Source: Talpa occidentalis
Lineage: Eukaryota > Chordata > Mammalia > Eulipotyphla > Talpidae
DNA: 64,000 nucleotides
NCBI RefSeq assembly: GCF_014898055.3
Contig: NW_023604073.1
Coordinates: 1-64,000, forward strand
Direction: 5' to 3'
The translations under genes and the position numbers were made by a program. This document shows positions 53,930 through 64,000 of the stretch, piece after piece (position 1 is the first letter of the stretch; each line of letters begins with the position of its first letter). Below the pieces are notes generated by a model. That model saw nothing but the letters and a program-made list of their open reading frames with translations. It was not told where the DNA came from and did no database searches.

Positions 53930-54200
53930 CTGGCTCAGTTTGTATTCCAGAATCCAGTGCTGACAATTTGAGTGCAGATGGTATATTTGGAACTTGATTC
54001 TAGAAACACTTGAAGGGGAGTAGAGGGTTAAGACAGAGAGGGAAATAAAAGGTGCATTACCCAGTCAGTCATCATGGCTGGGGCTCTGTCCCTCTGGGAA
54101 CTTTTGGGAGACCGCAGAGAACTTAACTCAGTTATCCTATCCAAGAGGCAAACCCATCTGTCATAGAGGGCTATTTTCATGGGCATTGATTGTCATATCT
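53930..54200 (+). mobile_element. Unclassified old repeat, copy A
   Basis: AAGACAGAGAGGGAAATAAAAGGTGCATTACCCAGTCAGTC and CTCTGGGAACTTTTGGGAG have clear counterparts in the same order at 55970-56170. Class not recognised. Confidence 0.45.
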
Positions 54201-55440
54201 GCCTGCCATGTGTGTGTCTGCATGTGCTACTGCCATCAGAAGAGATCCCTGTGAAGAACGTAATGGAATCAAGTAAGCAGGCTTCAGTACACAGAAGAGT
54301 GCAGATTGGATCTGGGCTGATACCAACAGTGGCTGCTGCAACTTCTTAGTGTCTTCAAGATTACAGGCTCTGTGGGTATAGCTGTTCGGTCATTGGAACT
54401 CCATCAGGGGCAGGTCCTATAGGCCAGGAGGCAGACAGGCACATTTACTGAAAAGAGGTCCCATTGCTGAGCCGAGCTGAGCTGAGCAGAGCATGCAAGG
54501 ACCTGCACCCAGATTCACCAGCTAGACAAGTCACTCCTCTCTGGAAGTGACTACAAACCTCTGGGAATTGGAAATCTGTCCAGTGTTGACCAGACTGGCT
54601 ATTTGAAACCCAAGGTTTGTGACCTGGCTTGGAGAAGTGAGCCAGGCTCTCTCCTAGGGATTTCATCTCTAAGACAAAGGAAGTTGTGAATTGGCTTTTA
54701 GGAGCCCCGCAAAACATGTGTAATCAGAATTGCGGGAACCATCAGACAGCGTGTAACCGAACAGGAGAAAACCCCACGTAGCAGAGAGAGGATTATGATC
54801 AGTTCTCTGTGCCTGAAAGGGCTGCTTGGATCTGGTGGCTTTATGTTCTTGACTCCAGTTTCTCTGAACTGTGGATGTATAATCAGATTTCTGAGTCTTC
54901 AGCTAACCCCACTTAAGTAAGCTTGAGTGGGCTTCTGCTCCAAATAGCTAAAGGAAGTGTGACTATAACAGCCAAAATGGAAATTGGGGCTTCACTTTAG
55001 AACATCTTCTGTAAGTGGTCTCTCTCAGTAGTCTAGACCAGCTTCCTTGCATTATGGTCTCCGGTCCAAGGGAGCGAAAATGGAAACCTCAAAGTTAACA
55101 CCTTTACTCATTCTATTGGTCAAAGCAAGTCATGAGGTCAACCCAGATGACGTGCTGGTGGGGAGGAGTGGGGAGTCCCCTCTCTTGATGACATTTAACT
55201 GCAAAAATTTTTTGTGCCCATATTTAAGCTACCGTGAAAATGTCATTGTTTCTATTTTATTATGTGTCAGTTTGGGTAAGTTACATTTTTCTAGGAATTT
55301 CTCACATGATCTGAATTTTCAAATTGCCACAAATTTGTTCAGAATATCCTCCTTGTCTCTTTTCAATAGTGAAAACCTTTAAGTTCTATTTTCTTAGCTA
55401 ATTTCAATTCTATTATACAGTGTTATTAACTATAATGACC
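54200..55440. other. Intergenic stretch, unassigned
   Basis: No gene seen. A short (GAGCT)n run is at about 54473-54490. Nothing else was named. Confidence 0.5.
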
Positions 55441-55960
55441 CTCACAATCTTTTAAGTCTATAGAATCTAGTGAAAACCCCTTTTTCATTTCTTACCTTGG
55501 TTATTTGTACCCCCTTCCTTTTTTTCATGATCAGCCTTGATGTGGATTTATCAATCGTATTTTTTCACAGAATCTACTTCTCACTCTCTCAGTGTGCTCT
55601 ATTTTGTATTTTTAATTCAATTCTATATTATTTCCTTTATTTGGATTTAATTTTCTGCTTTTTGAAAGTGAAATCTTAGCTTACTCATTTTCAGCCTTTT
55701 TTTCTTTTCTAATATATGCACCTAAATTTCCCACCAAGCATGGCTTTGTATTGTGTTTTTCTAATTGATCCTAGATTATTTAGAAGTTTAGAATTATATT
55801 AATTTCTAAACATGGGGATTTTTCTAATTATCTTGGGTAATTGCAGTTGGGTTAGGAAGATGTTTTATATGATTTCACTCTTTTGAAAGATGTTGAAAAT
55901 GCCTTGGCATATGGTCAGTTTTTGTTAATGTGCCATATGTGATTGATTCATAACCCTTGG
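55440..55960 (-). mobile_element. LINE-1 remnant, antisense
   Basis: GATTTATCAATCGTATTTTTTCACAGAATC, CCAAGCATGGCTTTGTATTG and GCCTTGGCATATGGTCAGTTTTTG are antisense L1 ORF2-side landmarks, strongly diverged. Confidence 0.5.
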
Positions 55961-55969
55961 TTCATGATG

Positions 55970-56330
55970 CATTATCTGAGGTTGGTGTCCCCTGGAAACA
56001 GACTTTGAGACCAGGGCTTGGGAAATGATCTCAGAAATTATTGGTAGAGCAATGGGAAGTGAGACAGGAAAGGGACAGCAGCACATTAAGGGTGCATTAT
56101 CAAGCAAGTCGGCACAGTGGGCAACAGGTTAATTCTCTGGGGAACTCTGGGCAGCTGTGTGGAATATATATTCTTTCTACTGGAGGAGTGAGGGTATTTA
56201 AACACTAACCTTGTAACTCATTTGGCTCCGGAATACTTAAGGGGACAGAGTTTTAATTCTATGCCATTCCTGCTGACTGCACACAGGCAGAGTAGTCTTT
56301 GGGGGGAGAAACTTTCCAACAGAGAAAGCT
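55970..56330 (+). mobile_element. Unclassified old repeat, copy B
   Basis: GTGAGACAGGAAAGGGACAGC, then AAGGGTGCATTATCAAGCAAGTC, then CTCTGGGGAACTCTGGGCAG parallels copy A at 53930. The layout suggests an LTR-like or other old element, not identified. Confidence 0.45.
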
Positions 56331-57770
56331 GCCTCAGTTGCTGCTGCCCACTGGGTTCACTTCAGTGGTAGTCGCCCTATGGCCACTCACTTCAATGGCC
56401 AACATCTGTTGCCACAGCTGCCATTGTGGCAGCCCATCATGGCTGCCTTAGCAGTAGCCACCATCACGTCAACCACATTTGCTGCCTGTTACAGCTGTCA
56501 TTCATCTCTGCATTTTACCACAGCCACCATTGCTGGAAGTATTGTGATAACAAGAGTGTTTTCAAAATGCCTGATCACATGCACAATGACTATATTTAAC
56601 CAAGGAGGCCAACTAGAATTAGTGAGCATGGAAGATGGGGAACTACTGGGAATAGTGGGGGAAGGGACAGGTGGCAGTGTTGGGGATGTGTGCAAATATT
56701 GAAGTGGTTGAGTGAGCTGATGACACTGAGAATTCTGAGGCGGCAGAATGTGCCAATCAATGCCAGATGAGAAGGTGGGCTCTGTTAACCAAAAGGCAGT
56801 TTTTGAGGTTCTCATTTCACCTTTGATGGCTAAACAGAATTTATGATTGCCATTGAACATACTGACTTTGTTGATAATTACTATAGTAATGATAGTTCAG
56901 TTGGCCCTTAGCCTTCTGTAAACAATCTACTTCATGACATTGAAAATTTTCAGGCAGACTGTGCATAAATAGAAGTCAGATTTTCTAACAATAATCTTGA
57001 AAAGAAAGCAAACTGACTTCTGCCATAATGTGTGCTATTCAAAAGAGTTCTAACACCAAACCACAGGGCCCATTAAATCAGAATGTCTTGGGTTTAGACC
57101 CAGTATAGGTATTTTTTTTTAATATCAATTTTTAAATCTGTCTTACTCATTAGGCAGCCAAGCTTACTCATTAGGCACCACTGGCCTGGTGGAATATCTC
57201 AATTTTGGTTGACTGGTTTTTTATAATATTGCTTAGAAATAAAATTCTGAAAATTAATGAACCTACTCTGAGGGCCTTGATGATACAGTTTTCAGAGTCT
57301 GGGAGCCTATGAGTGTCACAACAGTAGTATTTTTAACCCCGTGAATATTTACCAATGAGATGGTGAAATATGAAACAGGATCACATCCATAAAATTTAAT
57401 CACTTCCTTCTTCTCTGATGGACCAGAAATTATAGGATGCTTGGTGTATCAGTTCAATTGCTGACAAAAAGAGTATTTCTCTGAAAGGTATTAAGAAGCA
57501 GCTAAAAATGCCAAGCAGCAAATATGGATAAGTTTGTGCAGTGAGGGGCTCTGCCCTCCAGAGGCTCCCAAGGGCAGAGGCTGGACACTGCCAATGAGCT
57601 GCTCTGGCTGCAAAGCTTGGGTGGATAATCCAAGACAAATCTCATACCTCCCAGGAGAAGTCACTGAAGCTTACCATTGTGACTGTGATGCAGCAGTGTG
57701 TGATGCCAGGGACGAGGAAGGGGGAAATGCGGATCAAAAAATTGAAGAAATAGCATCCTCCAAATAATCT
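56330..57770. other. Intergenic stretch, unassigned
   Basis: 56340-56540 is rich in GCCACC/GCTGCC-type words and gives a 107-codon open frame by composition. 57040-57120 has loose MER5/MER20-like text. 57549-57579 forms a 9-bp stem (CTCTGCCCT/AGGGCAGAG). No gene supported. Confidence 0.5.
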
Positions 57771-57778
57771 ACCCTGCC

Positions 57779-58076
57779 GGGCCTCCCTGGTGGCACAAGG
57801 GATTAAGACACAACCTATGAAGCTGTACACAGCCACTGCAGCACGAGTTCGATCCTGGCCAGCCAGGGAGCAACCCACATGGAGCAGCAGACCTCTCCTG
57901 ACTCTCCCGTGTGTGTTCTCCTCGCAGCAGTGTATTTCAGTCGATCTGCCTATTCTGTTCCCTACTCGGTCTCTGGTGAATCCTCTCACCCCCACACCTC
58001 TGGCCTGTATCCCAGTTCTTGTATGCATAAATAAATAAATCTTTAAAAAAAGAAAAGAAAACAAACAAACAAACAC
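57779..58076 (+). mobile_element. tRNA-headed SINE, older class, with TSD
   Basis: TCTACCCTGCC at 57768-57778 and 58077-58087. The tail ends in (AAAC)n. Confidence 0.91.
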
Positions 58077-58087
58077 TCTACCCTGCC

Positions 58088-58443
58088 AAGTGCCTCAGGA
58101 AACCAGGCCCAGGGAAGCTTGATTTCCTTAAGATACATAAATGCAAGACTTACAATGCCACAAATTAAAATGGATATGAATAAAAAATAGCAATGATATT
58201 ATTTCTTTATGTCTCATGATACAATAAAATAGTTTTGCTTTTTCTGTTTCCATTCCCAGTAACAATTCTCTAAACTTCCTGAGTCTTTAGGGACCCTCTT
58301 TCCTCTATGTAGTGGTAAGAATAAAAATCCTAATTGTCCCACATTCAATACTTCTGTTAAAAGGATATTTAGCTTGATGTTGTCACTTTGGACTGACACC
58401 AGGAATTGGCGTGATGGGAACTTAGAAGCATAGAGCTGTGCAT
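58088..58443. other. Intergenic stretch, unassigned
   Basis: No gene or repeat that I can name. Confidence 0.5.
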
Positions 58444-58458
58444 CAAAGTGAATTTTAT

Positions 58459-58721
58459 TTATTTTTTTTTTTTTTTAAAAGAGGCATGCTTTATTTATTT
58501 GTTTGCTGGTTTGTTTGTTTGTTTTGTTTCATACATGCACTGGGTACAGTCAGAAGCGCGGGAGGGTGAGAGAATTCACCAGAGCCAGAGCGGGGAGCAG
58601 ACCAGGCAGAAGGACCGAAGTACACTGCTGAGGGGAGCAGCGGGTGGCAGGAGAGGTCTGCGCGCCATGTGGGACCCTCCTCTGGTGGCCGGGGAGCAGC
58701 CGGGGATCGAACCGGCGCCGC
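58459..58721 (-). mobile_element. 5'-truncated SINE with extra 3' tail and perfect TSD
   Basis: CAAAGTGAATTTTAT at 58444-58458 and 58722-58736. The head is cut just after the B-box (sequence stops at GAACCGGCGCCG), so the A-box is missing. The tail carries the GCATGCCTC segment. Confidence 0.93.
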
Positions 58722-58736
58722 CAAAGTGAATTTTAT

Positions 58737-59761
58737 ATAATAAAAGCAGTAAAGTAAAAAGAAGAAAAAAAAGTAAAATAAAAAAAACTCATTAAATTCT
58801 TATGGATATTTGAGGCAATGGAAAATTTACAAGCCTCAATATAACAAGTAAGTGAATCACATGTCTTTTTATCAATGTTACACACAAAATGTACGGGACA
58901 CTATAAACATGTCTTTTTATTTTCTTTGGCAAGAAGCTTATAGACTGAATAGGATTTGCCAAAATTTACTTTTGTACTGTCTGCCAAATATGCAGATAAA
59001 TAAGCAAAGTCTAGTTTGTAGTTGGATAAGTGATCAATGGTCTTTTATGTTTTCTGCAGTTTCATTAAGACCACAGAGAAATTAAGATGACTTGATATTC
59101 TCTTTTTGAAATCCAAGTACCTAAGAGTCAGGGAGAATGTTTGTTGTTGCTGCCGTGGATAACTAGCAAGCATGATCCTTGGTGAGAGCTGCCAGAATCA
59201 GCTTTGCACTGTATAGACCAACACATGTGTTAGAATTTTCTCCTTTTGTCCCCCTACAGGGCATTTTCGTTGCAGTGTCTGAATCAGAAAATACAATTTT
59301 ACTTTGCTTTATAGAACAGTCAAGGGAATGATAGGCTAATAAGTGCTTGCGTGTGTGGTGTGCGCAGCTTTTTCAAAGGCCACTCTTCAACTAGCATTGG
59401 TGTCTTTGGAGAGACAAAGGAAAAAAAAAACCCAAACTTCACTTTTGACAGATTTAGAAGTACTTGCCGGTCTCATCCTGAAACTCAAATTCATTCTCCA
59501 ATGTGTGCTTTAAAATATTCTTTTGCACTAGGCACAATTCCAAGTCTTTCTGCCTATTTAGAAATGTGCAGCAAGAAAGTTTTGATTATTTCCTTATTCC
59601 AGTCATATGTCCTCCCATTTGTCATTAATGACCATTAGTCTGTGTTTTCAGTGATGCCTGGTCATGGGGCATTGATACTGTAATCATTCTCATTTCATTA
59701 CTTGAACTCCTAGAAAATATGGTTGCAATATCCACAGTGTTAAATTTAAACTAGCACTGTC
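58737..59761. other. Intergenic stretch, unassigned
   Basis: AT-rich, no gene, nothing named. Confidence 0.5.
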
Positions 59762-60032
59762 AGGCCTCCCTGATGGTGCAAGGGATTAAGTCTCAGCACT
59801 ATGAAGCTGTTGCCAGCTACTGCAGCATGAGCTTGATCCCCTGCCAGGGAGCTAAGCCACATGGCATAGCAGACCTCTCCTGTCTGGCCTGCTGCTCCCC
59901 TCGGCAGTGTATTTCAGTCGATCTGCCTGTTCTGCTCCCTACTCTGTCTCTGGCAAATCCTCTCACCCCCCACACCTCTGGCCTGTACCTCAGCTCTTGT
60001 ATGCATAAATAAATAAAATAAATCTTAAAAAA
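59762..60032 (+). mobile_element. tRNA-headed SINE, older class, with TSD
   Basis: AAACTAGCACTGTC at 59748-59761 and 60033-60046. Confidence 0.92.
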
Positions 60033-60046
60033 AAACTAGCACTGTC

Positions 60047-60369
60047 TTAATACAAAGCACAACAGTTAGTCCTCAGTCAAAGGCAGACTGTTACCACACA
60101 ACTATAATATACACAGATTGCACTTTTAAGTCACATTCAGAACGATGCAGTAATGGATGATGCATTATTGTGTGTCATAAATTATATATTGGGGAAATGA
60201 CAACAGCCACTATGAAAGGTAGTTATCTTCTGAAATTTAATCTCCACTGAGACTTTTTCTCCAGAATCCAGATTTGCGTCTCAGTTACGTACCCAGCATC
60301 TCTATTGATCTCTGGAAACCTCAGTCTTACATCTTCAGAGCTGAACTCCTGCTGCTAAAGCTGCTCCAG
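60047..60369. other. Intergenic stretch, unassigned
   Basis: No gene or repeat that I can name. Confidence 0.5.
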
Positions 60370-60650
60370 GTGCCTCCCTGGTGGCCTAAGGGTTAAGTCT
60401 CAGCGCCATCACTGTGACAGCCTGAGTTCTGTCTGGCCAGGGAGCAACCCACATGGCGCAGCAGACCTCTCCTGTCTCCCTGCTGCTCCCCTCAGCAGTG
60501 TATTTCAGTCAGTCTGCCTGTTCTGATCCCCACTCTGTCTCTGGTGAATCCTCTCACCTCCCACCCCACACCTCTGGCCTACATCCCAGTTCTTGTGTGC
60601 ATAAATAAATAAATAAATAAAAGCCAATCTTAACAAAAATAATAAATAAA
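60370..60650 (+). mobile_element. tRNA-headed SINE, older class, with TSD
   Basis: TAAAGCTGCTCCAG at 60356-60369 and 60651-60664. Confidence 0.92.
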
Positions 60651-60749
60651 TAAAGCTGCTCCAGCCTCAGCTTTATCTGTTCTTCAGTTTGTTCAGATCC
60701 AGACTTTGGGGCCTTCTTGACCCCTCTTCTCTCACACTCAGTCCATTTC

Positions 60750-61510
60750 ACTAGGAAATCCTGTTGGCTACATCTTCAAAATACCTCCATAGTCCAACTA
60801 CCTCCCTGTTAATCACTCCCAGCATGTGCCACCATCATTCAAACCTGGGTTTCTGCAGCAGCCTCCTCCTCCCTGTTCTTCCAGTTTCTACTTTGCTTCC
60901 ATCTGAGTGTTCTCAGTACAATAGCCAGAGGGATTCTTTTCAAGAAGTCAGAATATATGTCATTTATCTGTCTAAAATTGCAGGCACACATCATCTCAGA
61001 GCAAAGCACAAGTCCTTACAGTAGCATCCAAAGCCCTGTGCATTCTAGGCACCTTTTTTATTGCTTCTCTAACCTTATTTCCTCCCTCCTTCCCAGTTAG
61101 GTGGCCTCCTTTCAGCTCTTGGAACACTCCAGGCTTGGCCCTGCCTCAGGGTATTTGCATGATTATTCTGCTGGGAACTTTCTCCCAGATAAAGTGACTG
61201 TCACCTCTAAATCCTTCTCTAAAGTCACCTTCTAGTCATCCGATGATATACCAACATACCTCAGACACCTATCCCATGCCCAGCACATCTGATAACCTGC
61301 TCTCTCCTCCTTATCATCTCTTCACATACCATTTGAAGCACTTATTTACTAGGTTTATTGTTTATTGTGTCTCCCCGCTCTCCCCAGAAAGGATTCTATG
61401 AGACAGGAATCTTTGTCTCCTTTGTTCACTGATATACCCAAGGCAACTAGAATAGTGTGGCACATAGTCAGGGTTCAGTAAATATTTTAGAATGATCAAA
61501 GGAGGAAGTC
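60750..61510 (-). mobile_element. LINE-2 remnant, long 3' portion
   Basis: The ordered L2 landmarks TTCTGCAGCAGCCTCCTCC, AATAGCCAGAGGGATTC, GCCTCAGGGTATTTGCATG, TTTATTGTTTATTGTGTCTCC and GGCACATAGTCAGGGTTCAGTAAATATT follow one another over about 750 bp, the best-preserved L2 in the window. Confidence 0.75.
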
Positions 61511-61708
61511 ACCATTCTGTGTTCAGGTCACAACCTAAGAGTATGGTTGTAGTTGTGGTGGTGAGGTACAAGGGCAACAAATGGTGGTAGAGTGGTGGAC
61601 TGAGGTCTAGAGATCTAGTGGTCTGTAGTTGTCTTCTCTCACCTTCTGCCCTAAATGACTCTACCTAAATGATTGAAGTTGCATCGTTGTCTCGGGAAGA
61701 AGGTTTTT

Positions 61709-61981
61709 GTTAAAATATATATATATATATATTTATTTATACAAGAACTAGGGTACAGGCCAGATGCATGGGAGTGTGAGAGGACACACCAGAGTCAGAG
61801 CAGGGAACAGAACAGGCAGACTGATGAAATACACTGCTGAGGGGAGAAGCGGGAGCGACAAGAGAGGTCTGCCGTACCATGTGGGACCCTCGCTGGCCAG
61901 TTGGGATTGAACTGGCGCTGCAGAGGCTGCGGACAGCTTCACAGCACAGCACTCTACAGCCTGCACCACCATGGGAGGCCC
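61709..61981 (-). mobile_element. tRNA-headed SINE, minus strand
   Basis: The left side starts in a (TA)n/(TTTA) run. Flanks CGGGAAGAAGGTTTTT (61693) and GGGGAAGACGGTTTA (about 61983) look like a diverged target duplication. Confidence 0.88.
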
Positions 61982-61995
61982 TGGGGAAGACGGTT

Positions 61996-62469
61996 TATAG
62001 GAAATACAAGTACATATCCCCTGCATCAGGAGACCTACCACTGCACAGTGTGAGGGGATGTGCACGTTTGGCATCCAGTACAGAAGGTGCACTGTTGGAG
62101 AGATGGAAGGGTGGGGGTGCAGAGCAAGGATTACTGGCTTGAGCCTGAGACTCTCAATATAGAATAGCTGAAGCCTGAGTCAGTGAGGAAAAAAAGAATG
62201 AATCACCTGTTTCTTCATAGAAGAGGCTACTACTCAAAGCAGACGCTGGGATATTTAAAACACTTGCCTCTCTCCCATCCCTCCACCCCCCGCTGAATCC
62301 AAAACAACAAATGAACACTTGCATAAACCAGAGTTTAAACACATTAATAACAGGAGCAAATACCCCAGGATAAAACTCTGTGCTAGAAAAAAGCAGATGT
62401 ATTTTTGTCAAAGAGCATCTTTGGACTCTGTTTGTTTGTTTGTTTAAAAGAATTATTCCTTTATTGTAA
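61996..62469. other. Intergenic stretch, unassigned
   Basis: No gene or repeat that I can name. Confidence 0.5.
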
Positions 62470-62746
62470 GATTTTTACTTATTTATTTTTTAAATTTATA
62501 TTGTGTAGAAAAACTGGGTGTAGACTAGAGGTCAGGGTAGTGAAAGGATTCCACCAGAGACAAAGTGGGGAACAGAACAGGCAAATCCACTGAAATACAT
62601 AGCTAAGGGGAGCAGTGGGCAAAACAGGAGAGGTCTGCTGCACCATGTGGGTAGCTCCCTGGCCAGGGATGGAACTCAGGCCAATGAGGTGGGCCTTTCG
62701 CATCAGGCGGCACTGAGACTTAACCCCTTAGGCCACCAGGGAGGTC
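62470..62746 (-). mobile_element. tRNA-headed SINE, older class, diverged
   Basis: The body is recognisable (GGTCTGCTGCACCATGTGGG, CTCCCTGGCCAGGGATGGAAC), ending GGCCACCAGGGAGGTCC. One of the most diverged copies. Confidence 0.85.
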
Positions 62747-62851
62747 CTTGACTATGTTTTTAAAGCCTTCTGAACCATGACTTGAAGCCAACAGAGTAGA
62801 ATGTGAACAGTCCATAAAAAGAGAAAATGTAGATAGAAAAAAATGTAAATA

Positions 62852-63113
62852 GGGCCTCCTTGGTGATGCAAGATAGCACTATCAAGCTATCTGCAGCCAC
62901 TGCAGCACAAGTTCAATCCCTGGCCAGGGAGCTACCCACATGGCGCAGCAGACCTCTCCTGTCTCATGTGCTGCTCCTCTCAACAGTGTATTTCAGTCAA
63001 TCTGCCTGTTCTGTTCCCTACTCTGTATCTGGTGAATCCTCTCACCCCCTGCATCTCTGGCCTGCACCCCCATTGTTGTATGCATAAATAAATAAAAATA
63101 AATCTTTTAAAAA
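62852..63113 (+). mobile_element. tRNA-headed SINE, older class, with TSD
   Basis: GAAAAAAATGTAAATA (62836-62851) and GAAAAAATGTAAATA (63114-63128). About 15 bases of the head after the A-box are missing. Confidence 0.91.
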
Positions 63114-63319
63114 AGAAAAAATGTAAATATCATGAAACGCAAAGCCCATGAACAAGACTCCATTAAAATAGGCTAAAGAGATATTGCCTGGACCACTCCC
63201 TAAAGCCACTGTTGGTTTAATTAGGGATACTTGAATAAGAACTGTATGTTAAATAAGAGTTTCCAGAAATGTTAAATGCTGTGGGTTTGATAATGGTAGT
63301 GACTTAATATAGAAGAATG

Positions 63320-63640
63320 GGGCTTCCTCTAGTGGCGCAGCGGTTGAGCACTGGGCTGCGAAGCTGCCCGCAGCCTCTGCAGCGCCGGTTCGATCCCCGG
63401 CCACCGGTGAGGGAGGGTCCCACATGGTGCAACAGATCTCTCCTGCCACCTGCTGCTCTCCTCAGCAGTGTACTTCAGTCCTTCTGCCTGTTCTGCAACC
63501 TGCTCTGGCTCTGGTGAATTCTCTCACCCTCCCACGCTCTGGTGAATTCTCTCACCCTCCCACGCTTCTGACTGTACCCAGTGCTTGCATAAATAAATAA
63601 ATAAATAAATAAATAAATTGTTAAAAAAAATAATAATAAT
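63320..63640 (+). mobile_element. tRNA-headed SINE, younger class, with TSD and internal duplication
   Basis: AATATAGAAGAATG at 63306-63319 and 63641-63654. A 28-bp piece of the body (CTCTGGTGAATTCTC through CCCACG) is duplicated in tandem at about 63508-63563. The tail has (AAAT)n then (AAT)n. Confidence 0.93.
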
Positions 63641-63654
63641 AATATAGAAGAATG

Positions 63655-64000
63655 TCCCAGGAGATGCACATTGAAGTATCTAAAGGTAAAGTATCAGAAT
63701 AAAATTTTCAAATAGTTGAGGAGGGAAAAAAGTATATACGTCTCAAATATATAGATATACTAATATCAATACTATTATTCACATATGTATAGTTAAAATG
63801 TACATATATAGATACTATGTATAAACATCTATCTTTCTACAGAAAACAAATATGGAAAAAGGTTAACATTTCATAAAGGAAGGTAAAGGGGTATATGGTA
63901 CTGTGCTTGCAACATTTTGTAGATTTGAAAATTTCTGAAATAAATGGTTGGGGAGAAATGAATATATAAAGTACAAAAAGTTCTGGAGAAGAACTTCTTG
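63655..64000. other. Window end, AT-rich
   Basis: AT-rich with TATA/ATAG-type words (63720-63840). No gene or element that I can name. Confidence 0.5.

Noticed and set aside
56379..56702. 107-codon open frame rich in Ala and Thr
   Set aside because: It lies in GCC/ACC-rich low-complexity DNA, has no recognisable domain and no splice or promoter context.
57534..57767. 77-codon Cys-containing open frame
   Set aside because: I recognise no protein family. It could be a pseudogene scrap, but nothing in the sequence supports it.
1..64000. CRISPR array, bacterial operon or phage-like system
   Set aside because: Spliced mammalian genes and retroelements fill the window; the regular repeats seen are SINE copies and microsatellites, not spacer arrays.

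Overview
This is a stretch of placental-mammal chromosome. It carries spliced genes with GT-AG introns, CpG-rich TATA-less promoters and a dense load of SINE, LINE-1, LINE-2, MIR and DNA-transposon remnants. Three genes lie on the plus strand in the order TTL - POLR1B - CHCHD5, the order I know from human chromosome 2q13-q14. There is no Alu or B1; the dominant SINE is a tRNA-headed family that I cannot name. That argues against a primate or rodent and is compatible with a laurasiatherian such as a bat, but I cannot place the species.

Layout. 1-4115: inferred TTL intron (upstream TTL exons lie outside the window). 4116-4259 and 6808-6922: the last two coding exons of TTL, encoding residues 293-377 by alignment to the 377-residue human protein from memory. 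6923 to roughly 8.1 kb or beyond: TTL 3' UTR of uncertain length. About 12.2-15.85 kb: a decayed LINE-1. 16312-39098: POLR1B, all 15 coding exons, with an exact open frame of 1135 codons plus stop. 39.1-48.0 kb: intergenic repeats, including an odd 80-86-bp periodic stretch at 41.79-42.2 kb and an MLT1-type LTR. 48.0-48.6 kb: CpG-rich CHCHD5 promoter. 48606-53039: CHCHD5, four exons and 110 codons plus stop, with its ATG split by intron 1. 53.2-64 kb: no gene seen, only repeats and unassigned sequence.

The three genes do not form a pathway: TTL re-adds tyrosine to alpha-tubulin, POLR1B is the second-largest subunit of RNA polymerase I, and CHCHD5 is a small twin-CX9C protein of the mitochondrial intermembrane space. 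All three reading frames look functional, and I found no frameshift or premature stop in the exons read.

The most unusual material is the SINE family: about 43 copies in 64 kb. It shows two sequence classes, a sub-lineage with an extra 3' tail, head-only 105-bp forms with perfect target-site duplications, and two independent insertions into the same 17-bp target. All repeat names come from recognition by eye without a library search. Exon boundaries come from reading-frame continuity, GT-AG sites and remembered human proteins.
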